The position numbers and the translations under genes were made by a program. A stretch of 28,792 bases of DNA, from assembly GCA_964620095.1 (NCBI GenBank), contig CAZUGT010000173.1, positions 1 through 28,792 on the forward strand, written 5' to 3'. Positions 1 through 7,407 of this stretch are shown piece after piece. How positions within the stretch are numbered: position 1 is the stretch's first letter; every line of letters begins with the position of its first letter. The notes under the pieces are model-generated. The model was not told the DNA's origin. It made no database searches and saw only the letters and a program-made list of their open reading frames with translations. This DNA is from JAJDXO01 sp964620095. GTDB lineage: Bacteria; Pseudomonadota; Alphaproteobacteria; Rhodospirillales; UBA2165.

Positions 1-2
1 CC

Positions 3-1352
3 CGCGCCCGGCAGTTGGAAGGCGCCCGAGCCCGGTTCTATGTGGACCGGGGCGGCACCGATACCATCGGAGTCGGTTATACCCCTGTCGTCAAGAAAGC
101 GCTTGGACAGTGGCAGGTCCGAGATGAGCTCGACTCCGACCTCGCCCAGGCAGGAATCAGCCTCACGCCGGCTCAAGACAAGGCACTGGAAATCATAGCG
201 TCTGAGCGCTCCAATCCGGATGGCGCAGACCCCGCCAAGCTCTCCCGGGCGCGGGAGGCGCTGAAATCCATCACCCTGACCGCGGAACAGCAGGAGAAGC
301 TGTTCGCCGCCGCCTACCGGCGCGCCGAAGCCGACGCCCGCCAGCGCCTGGGCGCCGATGTCTTCGGCGCCCTCGACCCCAGGCGCCGGGCCGAACTGGC
401 GCTGGCGGCCTACCAGTCGCCGCGCGCGCTCCGGGACGCGGCCCCCGATCTCGCCCGGCACATCAAGTCGGGCGACTTCGATGCCGCCGCCGGCCGCCTG
501 GCGAAGATGGGCGAGGCGGTGGGCGACCCGGCCCGCTACCGGGGCGCGGCGGCCATATTCCGGGACCCGGAACTCAAGGGCGGGGCGATGATCGCCCGCG
601 GCGACACGCTCTCCGGGATCGCCCAGCGCACCGGCCATACGGTCGGCGAAATCCTGACGGTCAATCCGCAGATCACCGATCCCAACAGGATTCGCGCGGG
701 CGACGTGCTGCGGCTGCCCGCCCGGAAGCAGCCGTCCGCCAAGCCGGATGCGGAGGATCACTCCATGAGAACGCCCCGGCCGGCCGCGCGGCCAAACCCC
801 GAGCTAAACCCATCGCCGGCCGCGAAGGCGGCCCTGGAACGCATGAACGCGCTGGGCGCGTCTCCCGCCGAAATCATGTCCAAGCCGCTCTCCGGCATCA
901 CCAAACCGGAGATCAGCGCTCTCATCGGCCATCCCGACTACTGGAACTCGGTCCGGCAAAGGCTCCGGCCCGCGCCCCAGTCCATGCCGGACTTCGCCCA
1001 GGGCTGGTTCGCCCGGGCCTACGACCATCCGCCGGGCGCGGCCCCGCGGGTGCCCGAGATATCGTCTCCCGCCCGCATGGCCGACGGCCGCGCCTTGTCG
1101 CAGGGGCTCGCCCAGGTGGCGGGCGCCATCGGCCGGGGGATACGGGAAACCGCCGCGCGGGCCGACCTTACACAGCCGGTCAAGGCGCTTCAGACCGCCC
1201 TCAACGGCGTCGCCGGGGACGGGTTCGCCTGGCCCCTCAAGGTGGACGGCGTTCTCGGCCCCAGGACCAACGACCGTGTCCGGGACGTTCTCACCTATCA
1301 GGGAACCGCGCCGCTGCTGGGAAGGCTGAACGCATTGGGCGGAAAGTTCTAG
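3..1352 (+). CDS. GH24 (T4-type) lysozyme with LysM and C-terminal PG-binding-like region, 5' partial
   Basis: This is a peptidoglycan hydrolase expected to cleave the MurNAc-GlcNAc bond. The reading frame is open to the window edge, so the N-terminus is missing. A TTG at 15 is probably not the start, because the catalytic Glu sits right behind it. Counting from that TTG, E2, D11 and T17 (EG...YVD...TIGVGYT) reproduce the E-9-D-6-T spacing of the T4 lysozyme triad (E11/D20/T26). A LysM domain follows at about residues 190-236 (ARGDTLSGIAQRTGH...RIRAGDVLRLPA). Next come a Pro/Ala-rich linker and a C-terminal segment (about 385-432) resembling a PG_binding repeat (VDGVLGPRTNDRV). The stop TAG at 1350-1352 is also the first three bases of a 64-bp palindromic repeat. 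It is convergent with ybaB. A phage-derived or autolysin role is possible; no other phage gene is visible. Confidence 0.85.
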   Translation, partial: RARQLEGARARFYVDRGGTDTIGVGYTPVVKKALGQWQVRDELDSDLAQAGISLTPAQDKALEIIASERSNPDGADPAKLSRAREALKSITLTAEQQEKLFAAAYRRAEADARQRLGADVFGALDPRRRAELALAAYQSPRALRDAAPDLARHIKSGDFDAAAGRLAKMGEAVGDPARYRGAAAIFRDPELKGGAMIARGDTLSGIAQRTGHTVGEILTVNPQITDPNRIRAGDVLRLPARKQPSAKPDAEDHSMRTPRPAARPNPELNPSPAAKAALERMNALGASPAEIMSKPLSGITKPEISALIGHPDYWNSVRQRLRPAPQSMPDFAQGWFARAYDHPPGAAPRVPEISSPARMADGRALSQGLAQVAGAIGRGIRETAARADLTQPVKALQTALNGVAGDGFAWPLKVDGVLGPRTNDRVRDVLTYQGTAPLLGRLNALGGKF

Positions 1353-1413
1353 AGCCGATCATGGTTTGTCGGAATCGCTTTGCGGTGCCGGCAATCCATG
1401 TGAATCGGCTCTA
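1350..1413. repeat. 64-bp palindromic repeat, copy A (diverged)
   Basis: The ends form a perfect 10-bp inverted repeat (tagagccgat at 1350-1359, atcggctcta at 1404-1413), with further imperfect pairing inward. The right 17 bases (catgtgaatcggctcta) are identical to the right end of copy C at 21037-21100. Its first TAG is the stop codon of the lysozyme gene. It contains GANTC sites. Length equals that of copies B and C (64 bp). It is probably a small non-autonomous mobile or REP-like element. Confidence 0.75.
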
Positions 1414-1424
1414 CACTATTGATA

Positions 1425-1488
1425 TAGATCGGATTCATATGTTTTGACGAAACCGCGCCGTGGTTCCGTCAAAACATGACCCGATCTA
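1425..1488. repeat. 64-bp palindromic repeat, copy B
   Basis: A near-perfect palindrome from tagatcgg (1425-1432) to ccgatcta (1481-1488), with a strong inner stem gttttgacg / cgtcaaaac (1441-1449, 1467-1475). Its reverse complement matches copy C (21037-21100) at 60 of 64 positions by hand alignment. Its outer CTA, read on the minus strand, is the TAG stop codon of ybaB. It lies 11 bp from copy A. There is no U-run after the stem, so it does not look like a standard intrinsic terminator. Confidence 0.85.
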
Positions 1489-1809
1489 GAACGGCAGCTT
1501 GATGCCGGGCGGAAGCTGGAGACCGCCGGTGAGTTCGCTCATCTTCTCCTGGACCATCACCTCGACCTTGTTCTTGGCGTCGTTCTGCGCCGCGACGATC
1601 AGGTCCTCGAGCACCTCCACCTCGTCCGGCCCCGCCAATGACGGGTCGATTCTGATCTTCCGCATTTCGTATTTGCCGTTGAGGGTCACCCGGACCATGC
1701 CGCCGCCCGCCTGGCCGGTCACCTCTTCCGCCGAGAGGCTTTCCTGCATCCGGGCCATCTTGTCCTGCATTTCCTGGGCCTGCTTCATGATCTGGCCGAG
1801 ATTCTTCAT
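1486..1809 (-). CDS. ybaB: YbaB/EbfC family nucleoid-associated protein
   Basis: A small DNA-binding protein of the YbaB/EbfC family, which binds DNA as a dimer and is nearly always encoded beside dnaX. The 107 residues match the family's usual length. The N-terminus is the typical helix rich in Met/Gln/Lys (MKNLGQIMKQAQEMQDKM), followed by the central sheet region (GMVRVTLNGKYEMRKIRIDP) and the C-terminal helix ending in LPPGIKLPF, the usual family end. The start codon overlaps the dnaX stop (ATGA at 1806-1809), so translation is probably coupled. recR, the usual next gene in this cluster, is not found downstream; the minus-strand cluster stops at palindrome B, whose terminal TAG serves as this gene's stop codon. 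Confidence 0.95.
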   Translation of the reverse strand: MKNLGQIMKQAQEMQDKMARMQESLSAEEVTGQAGGGMVRVTLNGKYEMRKIRIDPSLAGPDEVEVLEDLIVAAQNDAKNKVEVMVQEKMSELTGGLQLPPGIKLPF

Positions 1810-3635
1810 TCCGGGGTCTCTCCCTCATTGCCGCCGGCCGGGCCGCCACCCGCCTGTTCCGCGGTCTCCGGCCCGAGGCGGCGCACGGTCTCGATGGTCG
1901 CGCCGGGGAAGGTCTCCAGGATGGATTTCACCAGCGGGGTTTCGGCGATGGCGGCCTTCTCCTCCGCCGTCTCCGCATTCGCTTTTTGGGCGGCGGTCTG
2001 CCCGCCCGGTTGGTTGGACAGGGACACCATCCATCGTTCGCCGGTTTCCGCATGCAGGAACTTGGCGAGATTGCCGACGATTTCCTGCGGCGCGCCGTCC
2101 TCGAGGCTGAACTCGATCCGGCCGGGCTCGAAATGAACCGGGCGCACATTGTTGATCAACTGGGCCTTCAACACGGGCTGGCCCTTCGTCTCGGCGAGGG
2201 CGATCACCTCGGCTAGGCTGGTGGGATGCGGCCGGGCGTCGGAGACGGCCTCCGGCGGCGGCGCGGCCGCCGGTTCGGCGGCAACCGCGCCGGCGGGCGC
2301 GCCGGCAGGTGCGCCGCTTGGCCCCGGCGCCGAATGTGCCGGGGCCGGCGGGGAGCCTGGTCCCTTGGCGGAACCGCCGCCATCGAGTTTCCTGAGCGCT
2401 TCCTCCGGCGTCGGCAGTTCGGACGCGTAGGCCAGCCGGATCAGGATCATTTCAACCGCCTGAACGACCGAAGGCGCGCCTTGGGCCTCCTTGACGCCCT
2501 TCAGCAGCATCTGCCAGGCCCGGGCCAGGGCGGCCATGCCGAGACGGCCCGCCAGGGCGGAACCGCGTTCGGATTCGGCCTCCGGCACGCCCGCCGCCTC
2601 GGCCGCCGCCGGCACCAGCTTGATCCGGGTGAGCCAGTGAGTGATCTCCAGCAAATCCTGAAGCACCTGCATGGGATCGGCGCCGTTGCGGTAATCGTCT
2701 TCCAGAATGTCGAGGGCGCGGACCGCATCGCCGGCGAACACGGCTTCGAGCAGATCGAAGCCGCGGGTCCGGTCGGCCAGTCCCAGCATGTCGCGAACCT
2801 GATCCTCGGAAATTTCGCCGGCGCCGCCGGCGCCGGTGGTGATCACCTGATCCAGGATAGACAGGCCGTCCCGGTGGGACCCGTCCGCCGCGCGGGCGAT
2901 GAGCTGAATGGCGCGGTCCGAAATCGCCGCCCCCTCGGATGCGGCGATACGCGCGAAATCGGCGCTCAGGTTCTCCACGCCGATCCGGCGGAGATCGAAA
3001 CGCTGGCACCGGCTGAGGACGGTGATCGGCACTTTGCGGATTTCCGTCGTGGCGAAGATGAACTTCACATGCTCCGGCGGCTCCTCGAGGGTCTTCAACA
3101 GCGCATTGAACGCGTTGCGGGACAGCATATGCACTTCGTCGATGATGTAGACCTTGTAGCGGGCCGACACCGGCCGGTAGCGCACCCCCTCGATCAGTTC
3201 CCGGATGTCGTCGACGCCGGTACGGCTCGCCGCGTCCATCTCCAGCACATCCACGTGCCGGTCTTCGGCAATCGCCTTGCAGTTCTCGCAAACGCCGCAG
3301 GGCTCGATGGTCGGTCCGCCGGTCCCGTCGGGTCCGACGCAATTCAGCGCCCGGGCGATGATCCTCGCCGTGGTGGTCTTGCCGACCCCCCGGACCCCGG
3401 TGAGAACGAAGGCGTGGGCCAATCGTCCCGATGCGAAAGCGTTGGTGAGCGTCCGGACCATGGCCTCCTGGCCTACCAGATCCGGAAAACCCGAGGGCCG
3501 GTACTTGCGCGCCAGCACCTGGTATTGGCCGGCGGCCTCTTCGTCTCCAAGGTCCAGCCCGGGCAGCGCGGCGGTCAGGCCGTCGGTTCCGCCTTCTGTC
3601 TCTTCACCGGTGTCTGGGCTGGCGTCGTCGGTCAT
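1806..3635 (-). CDS. dnaX: DNA polymerase III subunits gamma and tau
   Basis: Clamp-loader ATPase of the replicative polymerase (609 aa). Walker A is at residues 80-88 (GVRGVGKTT). Zinc-module cysteines are C99, C113, C116 and C119. Walker B/DExH is at 166-169 (DEVH), and a sensor region follows (FIFATTE...SRCQRFDLRR). After the AAA+ and collar domains comes a Pro/Ala/Gly-rich linker (about 425-470), then a C-terminal tau-type domain. The family core YQVLARKYRP begins only at residue 38, so the protein carries an acidic N-terminal extension of about 36 residues if the ATG at 3635 is right. It lies 27 bp downstream of the SRP RNA and overlaps ybaB by ATGA. I saw no A-rich slippery site like the E. 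coli one, so a separate gamma form is not supported. Confidence 0.96.
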   Translation of the reverse strand: MTDDASPDTGEETEGGTDGLTAALPGLDLGDEEAAGQYQVLARKYRPSGFPDLVGQEAMVRTLTNAFASGRLAHAFVLTGVRGVGKTTTARIIARALNCVGPDGTGGPTIEPCGVCENCKAIAEDRHVDVLEMDAASRTGVDDIRELIEGVRYRPVSARYKVYIIDEVHMLSRNAFNALLKTLEEPPEHVKFIFATTEIRKVPITVLSRCQRFDLRRIGVENLSADFARIAASEGAAISDRAIQLIARAADGSHRDGLSILDQVITTGAGGAGEISEDQVRDMLGLADRTRGFDLLEAVFAGDAVRALDILEDDYRNGADPMQVLQDLLEITHWLTRIKLVPAAAEAAGVPEAESERGSALAGRLGMAALARAWQMLLKGVKEAQGAPSVVQAVEMILIRLAYASELPTPEEALRKLDGGGSAKGPGSPPAPAHSAPGPSGAPAGAPAGAVAAEPAAAPPPEAVSDARPHPTSLAEVIALAETKGQPVLKAQLINNVRPVHFEPGRIEFSLEDGAPQEIVGNLAKFLHAETGERWMVSLSNQPGGQTAAQKANAETAEEKAAIAETPLVKSILETFPGATIETVRRLGPETAEQAGGGPAGGNEGETPE

Positions 3636-3662
3636 GAACGCTGTCGGATCAAGGGGTCGGGT

Positions 3663-3758
3663 GGAAGGCCGGACACGCGACCCGAGCGGAACTCGTTACG
3701 GCTGCTTCCTTCCGGACCTGACCGGGTTGGCGAGCGGCTCGTCCGCGGCCGACCTTCC
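3663..3758 (-). ncRNA. ffs: Signal recognition particle RNA, small bacterial type (4.5S)
   Basis: The minus strand holds the diagnostic SRP Alu-less domain IV core, ggtcaggtccggaaggaagc, at about 3704-3723 (the GGAA tetraloop and asymmetric loop that bind Ffh). The flanks pair into a long rod: ggaagg at the 5' end (3753-3758) with ccttcc at the 3' end (3663-3668), and cgcctgag-like inner helices between. The rod length of about 96 nt fits the small bacterial SRP RNA. Ends were set from the outermost pairing and from a -10 box 6 bp upstream of 3758. dnaX starts only 27 bp further on, with no U-rich terminator between. Confidence 0.93.
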
Positions 3759-3764
3759 GAGGCG

Positions 3765-3795
3765 AGTATAGCAGGTGAGAGGCGATGAGTCGCAA
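3765..3795 (-). promoter_or_regulatory. Likely ffs/dnaX promoter
   Basis: On the minus strand a TATACT box (3765-3770) ends 6 bp before the predicted first base of the SRP RNA (3758). A possible -35, TTGCGA, lies at 3790-3795 with a long 19-bp spacer. The -10 position fits well and the -35 is weak. Confidence 0.55.
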
Positions 3796-3914
3796 GTCAC
3801 GTTGACGCCGTTCTGGCGGAGGGTTTGGCCGGGACCATTGCCTGAAACCGCCCGCTGTGTCAGGTTCCGCGCACCCAGACAGGACATGCCGGACGCCCGG
3901 CCGTTTGTAGCCGC

Positions 3915-4838
3915 ATGATCGATTTCGTCTTCACCAATATGATTCTGGATCGCGCCCACCACCTGCGCACCGACCAGGCGTGGATTGCCGAGCAGATTGC
4001 CGCCGGGCACGCGCGGACGGTGACCGTTTGGCGGGACAAGGTGCTGATCCGAAACGGGGGCTCCGGCGAAGCGCTGATCGTCGAGGGCGCCAGCACACTC
4101 CATGACGAAGCCTCCGAGCTGGTGTTTCTCGGCATGGACGGCAACACGGCCTATTTCGCCGCCGACATTTCGCATCTGGAGGAGCCGTTTTCGGCCGCCA
4201 TCCCCGGCGACGGCGAATTCGCGGACCTGAGGGCCCTGGCCCCCAACCTCGAGCACGGCATCGCGTCCATGTTGGCCCACGCCCGCGCCCTCGGATACTG
4301 GCACCGGACCCATCAATTCTGCGGCGTCTGCGGATCGCCCACCGAAAGCCGCAAGGCGGGCCACGAACGGAAATGCACTGACGAAACCTGCGGCAAGACC
4401 CATTTTCCGCGAACGGACCCGGCGGTGATCATGCTGGTGACCCATGACGACGGCTCTGGCCCCAGCGCCTTGCTGGCCCAGAACAAGCGGTTTCCCTCGG
4501 GCATCCGGTTTTCCACCGTCGCCGGATTCGTCGAGCCGGGCGAGACGCTGGAACAGGCCGTCGCCCGCGAGGTCAAGGAAGAGACCGGCGTCGACGTGAC
4601 CGATGTCGTCTATCAGGCCTCCCAGCCCTGGCCGTTCCCCGCATCCATCATGCTGGGGTTCCGCGCCCGCGCGCTGACCACCGAGATCACCATCCAGGAT
4701 GACGAACTGACCGATGCGCGGTGGTTCACCCGGGACGAAGTGGCGGAACTGGCGGCCCGGGACGGCGTGCTGCCGCCGAGCAAATTCTCCATTTCCCGCT
4801 GGCTGATCGACACCTGGCTGGACGAGACGGCGGCCTAG
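3915..4838 (+). CDS. nudC: NADH pyrophosphatase (Nudix hydrolase, NudC-like)
   Basis: Hydrolyses NAD(H) to NMN(H) and AMP; NudC enzymes also remove NAD caps from RNA 5' ends. The 307-aa protein has a less conserved N-terminal domain (1-125) and a four-cysteine zinc ribbon (C136, C139, C154, C159). The complete Nudix box spans residues 204-226 (GFVEPGETLEQ...REVKEETGV). The NADH-diphosphatase signature SQPWPFPAS at 236-244 separates it from other Nudix proteins. It is longer than E. coli NudC, as is usual in alphaproteobacteria. It is divergent from ffs-dnaX and convergent with pheA, the two stops lying 6 bp apart. Confidence 0.94.
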   Translation: MIDFVFTNMILDRAHHLRTDQAWIAEQIAAGHARTVTVWRDKVLIRNGGSGEALIVEGASTLHDEASELVFLGMDGNTAYFAADISHLEEPFSAAIPGDGEFADLRALAPNLEHGIASMLAHARALGYWHRTHQFCGVCGSPTESRKAGHERKCTDETCGKTHFPRTDPAVIMLVTHDDGSGPSALLAQNKRFPSGIRFSTVAGFVEPGETLEQAVAREVKEETGVDVTDVVYQASQPWPFPASIMLGFRARALTTEITIQDDELTDARWFTRDEVAELAARDGVLPPSKFSISRWLIDTWLDETAA

Positions 4839-4844
4839 CCGGAG

Positions 4845-5702
4845 CTAGTCCCCGTTGAGCTGCTTACGCGCCGGACTGGCCGGAAATACGCCCAATATCT
4901 TCACTTCATGCGAGAAGAACTCGAGCTCCTCCAGGGCGAATTTGAGCCCCCGATGGTCCGGGTGGCCGTCCACCTCGGCGTAAAACCGGGTCGCCGAAAA
5001 GCCGCCGCCGATCATGTAGCTTTCCAGCTTGGTCATGTTGACGTTGTTGGTCGCGAACCCGCCCAGCGCCTTGTAGAGCGCCGCCGGGACGTTGCGGACA
5101 TTGAACACGAAGCTGGTGACGATGGCCTCTTCGTCCGGCGAGGCTATCGCCTCGTCCGGGGACATGATGAGAAACCGGGTGGTATTGTGTTCGGCGTCCT
5201 CGACGTTTTCCCGGAGAATTTCAAGGCCGTAGATCTCGGCTGCCAGCTCGGAGGCGATGGCGCCCTGGGTCGGATCCCCGGCGGCCGCGATGTCATGGGC
5301 GGCCCCCGCCGTATCCGCGTGGACCACCGGCCCGACCCCCAGCTCCCGGATCAGGTTCCGGCATTGATTGAGGGCATGGACATGACTGTGGACATGGGTG
5401 AGACGGTCTTCGGCGGCGCCCTTTATCGCCAGGAGAGTGTGTTCCACCCGCTGGAAATGCTCGCCGATAATATGAAGCCCGGAATCCGGAAGCAGATGGT
5501 GGATGTCCGCGACCCGACCGGCAACGGAGTTGTCGATCGGGATCATGGCGAGCTTCGCCGCGCCCTCGGTCACCGCGGCAAATGCGTCCTCGAAGGAGGT
5601 GCAGGCGAGCGGCGTCATTTCCGGGCGCACCGCCCGGCACGCCATGTGAGAATTTGCGCCGTCCATCCCCTGAAAAGCGATGGCATGCAACCCTTCGAAC
5701 AC
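4845..5702 (-). CDS. pheA: Prephenate dehydratase
   Basis: Converts prephenate to phenylpyruvate in phenylalanine biosynthesis (cytoplasmic). It is monofunctional, with no chorismate mutase domain. The 285-aa protein has the two-lobe PDT domain with AFQGMDGANSHMA near the N-terminus, PIDNSVAGRV and the catalytic HNTTRF segment. A C-terminal ACT domain carries the ESYMIGGGF motif, the alphaproteobacterial variant of the ESRP Phe-binding motif, so feedback inhibition by Phe is likely. The start is GTG at 5702, with gagagg a few bases upstream. In many relatives kdsB lies between this gene and the divergent cytochrome c gene; it is absent here. A 20-bp hairpin lies 18 bp before the start codon. 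Confidence 0.94.
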   Translation of the reverse strand: MFEGLHAIAFQGMDGANSHMACRAVRPEMTPLACTSFEDAFAAVTEGAAKLAMIPIDNSVAGRVADIHHLLPDSGLHIIGEHFQRVEHTLLAIKGAAEDRLTHVHSHVHALNQCRNLIRELGVGPVVHADTAGAAHDIAAAGDPTQGAIASELAAEIYGLEILRENVEDAEHNTTRFLIMSPDEAIASPDEEAIVTSFVFNVRNVPAALYKALGGFATNNVNMTKLESYMIGGGFSATRFYAEVDGHPDHRGLKFALEELEFFSHEVKILGVFPASPARKQLNGD

Positions 5703-5720
5703 TGGACCTCTCCGTCTTCC

Positions 5721-5740
5721 AACGCCTTGCGGAAGGCGTT
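5721..5740 (-). promoter_or_regulatory. Perfect hairpin in the pheA 5' leader
   Basis: aacgcctt (5721-5728) and aaggcgtt (5733-5740) form a perfect 8-bp stem with a 4-base loop. It lies 18 bp upstream of the GTG start, just before the purine-rich ribosome-binding region. It has no U-run, so it is not a terminator; a translational effect is possible. Confidence 0.45.
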
Positions 5741-5887
5741 GATATTCAAGTCGTTTTCGCCGGCCGGCCGGACCGGCGAGACAATGGCCGCCCCGTATAT
5801 CCTGTTTTTGCCATTTTTCCCATCCCCTAGGGCCGATCTAGGCGTGAAGCGGCCGGGCGGTCTTTCGGACCGTCGATCCCCATGTGA

Positions 5888-5916
5888 TTGACAGGGCTCC
5901 GGCGACAAGCTAAACG
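5888..5916 (+). promoter_or_regulatory. Possible promoter for the cytochrome c / hisN pair
   Basis: A TTGACA (5888-5893), a 17-bp spacer and TAAACG (5911-5916). The -35 is a perfect consensus and the -10 is moderate. This would give a leader of about 85 nt before the ATG at 6009. Confidence 0.45.
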
Positions 5917-6008
5917 CGAGGCCGGCTCTCGCTTTTGGCTGATACATTCGCGGGCCCGGCCGGGTCCGCAACCAGGATCAAAGACCCATACAGGATTAGG
6001 ATTGCCTC

Positions 6009-6536
6009 ATGTGGAGTATGAAAACCAATGTCGTCTTCGGCGCCATCCTCGTGGCCGCGTGGATGATTTGGGGAACGAACTATCTGGGCAATATCCTGAT
6101 CCCGCACATCGAGATCGTGCACTCGGACGAGGACGCCGCGGCGCCCGCGGCGGCGCAAAAGGCGCCGGAGCCGGTCGTGCCGTTCCCGGTCCTGCTGGCC
6201 GAAGCGACAGTCAAGCGCGGCGAACGGGTCGCCAAGAAGTGCATCTCCTGCCACACCTTCGCCAGCGGCGACAAAAACAAGGTCGGCCCCAATCTGTGGT
6301 CGGTCTTCACCCGCGACCGGGCCGGCGCCGACGGCTTCTCCTATTCGTCCGCCATGGCGGGCTTGGGCGGCAAATGGACGCTGGAGGACATGGACAAGTT
6401 TCTCTTGAAGCCGAAGGGCTTCCTCAAGGGTACAAAAATGGCGTTCGCCGGCCTTCGGAAACCCACGGACCGGGCGGCGGTCATCGTTTACATGCGGGGC
6501 TTCGACAACTCCCCTGTCCCGCTGCCTGCACCGTAA
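6009..6536 (+). CDS. cycM: Membrane-anchored c-type cytochrome (CycM / cytochrome c552 type)
   Basis: An electron carrier of the respiratory chain, tethered to the inner membrane with the haem domain in the periplasm. The 175-aa protein has an uncleaved N-terminal membrane segment (about residues 7-24), an Ala/Pro linker (43-60) and a class I cytochrome c fold. Haem attachment is CISCH (C78, C81, H82), and the likely distal ligand is M144 in GTKMAF. The segment KVGPNLW after the haem site is typical of mitochondrial-like cytochromes. CycM proteins pass electrons from the bc1 complex to aa3-type oxidase. hisN begins 13 bp after the stop, so the two probably share a transcript. Confidence 0.9.
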   Translation: MWSMKTNVVFGAILVAAWMIWGTNYLGNILIPHIEIVHSDEDAAAPAAAQKAPEPVVPFPVLLAEATVKRGERVAKKCISCHTFASGDKNKVGPNLWSVFTRDRAGADGFSYSSAMAGLGGKWTLEDMDKFLLKPKGFLKGTKMAFAGLRKPTDRAAVIVYMRGFDNSPVPLPAP

Positions 6537-6549
6537 GGCGGCGTGCCCG

Positions 6550-7323
6550 GTGAGTTCACCCGGGGACTTCGTCGATTTCGCCCACAGGCTGGCCGATACG
6601 GCGCGGCCCATCATCGCCAAATATTTCCGTACTTCCGCCGGGCTGAGCGACAAACCCGATTCCACGCCCGTGACTCTCGCCGATCAGGAAGCAGAAGCGG
6701 CCATGCGCGCACTGATCGAGGCGGAACAGCCGGAGCACGGCATCCTCGGCGAGGAGGAAGGCGGTGTCCGGGAAGACGCCGAATGGCTCTGGGTTCTGGA
6801 TCCCATAGACGGCACCAAGGCGTTCGCCACCGGCAAACATTCGTTCGGGACCCTGATCGGCCTCGCCCGCTGCGGCGTTCCGGTTCTCGGCGTGATCGAT
6901 CAGCCGGTTCTGGAGGAGCGTTGGATCGGCGGCGACGGCGTGCCGACGACGCTCAACGGCCTGCCGGCGCGGGTACGGGACTGCCCCTCGGCATCGGAGG
7001 CCTGGATGTACGCGACCTCGCCCTACATGTTCCGGGGAGACGAAGAGACCGCTTTCGAACGCCTCGCGGAAACGGTAAAGCATCCTTTGTTCGGCACCGA
7101 CTGCTACGGATACGCACTGCTCACGTCCGGCTTCGTCGATCTGGTCTGCGAGGCGCGTCTCAAACCGTGGGATTTCTGTGCGGTGGCGCCTGTGATCCAG
7201 GGCGCCGGCGGGGTAATGACGGACTGGTCCGGCGCCGGGCTGACCCTGGGCTCCGATGGCCGGGTATTGGCCGCCGGCGATGCGCGCTGTCACGCGGACG
7301 CGTTGGAATTGCTTGCGGGCTAG
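6550..7323 (+). CDS. hisN: Inositol monophosphatase family protein, histidinol-phosphatase (HisN) type
   Basis: A Mg-dependent phosphatase of the IMPase superfamily, 257 aa. Metal-binding motifs are GEE (67-69), DPIDGTK (84-90) and, near the C-terminus, KPWDFCAVAPVIQGAGG. The DPIDGTKAF form followed by GKHSFGTLIGL is characteristic of the HisN branch, which removes phosphate from L-histidinol phosphate in histidine biosynthesis. Inositol or other sugar phosphates remain possible substrates. The start is GTG at 6550, preceded by aaggcgg. It lies 13 bp behind the cytochrome c gene. Confidence 0.87.
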   Translation: MSSPGDFVDFAHRLADTARPIIAKYFRTSAGLSDKPDSTPVTLADQEAEAAMRALIEAEQPEHGILGEEEGGVREDAEWLWVLDPIDGTKAFATGKHSFGTLIGLARCGVPVLGVIDQPVLEERWIGGDGVPTTLNGLPARVRDCPSASEAWMYATSPYMFRGDEETAFERLAETVKHPLFGTDCYGYALLTSGFVDLVCEARLKPWDFCAVAPVIQGAGGVMTDWSGAGLTLGSDGRVLAAGDARCHADALELLAG

Positions 7324-7407
7324 CCCGAAATCGACCGGAATCCCTTGCTGATTCGTTGGTTAACGGACAAATTGAACGCCAAGAACGTGCATCCGGGAGA
7401 GACCATC

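Larger units (their letters stand above)
5703..6008. other. Divergent intergenic region between pheA and cytochrome c gene
   Basis: 306 bp without a convincing gene. It holds the pheA-side hairpin (5721-5740), a 25-codon minus-strand ORF (5746-5823) rich in Arg/Lys/Gly with no cluster of Phe codons, and a plausible plus-strand promoter (5888-5916). No kdsB remnant was recognised. Confidence 0.6.

Noticed and set aside
2226..3788. A 520-codon open frame on the plus strand
   Set aside because: It is antisense to dnaX and the SRP RNA and shows no domain.
5746..5823. A 25-codon minus-strand ORF in the pheA leader, tested as a Phe attenuator peptide
   Set aside because: It has no Phe codons and no terminator follows; basic composition alone is not evidence.
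5827..5841. ctagggccgatctag, resembling an end of the 64-bp palindromes
   Set aside because: Only about 9 bp match the repeat ends and the rest of the element is absent.
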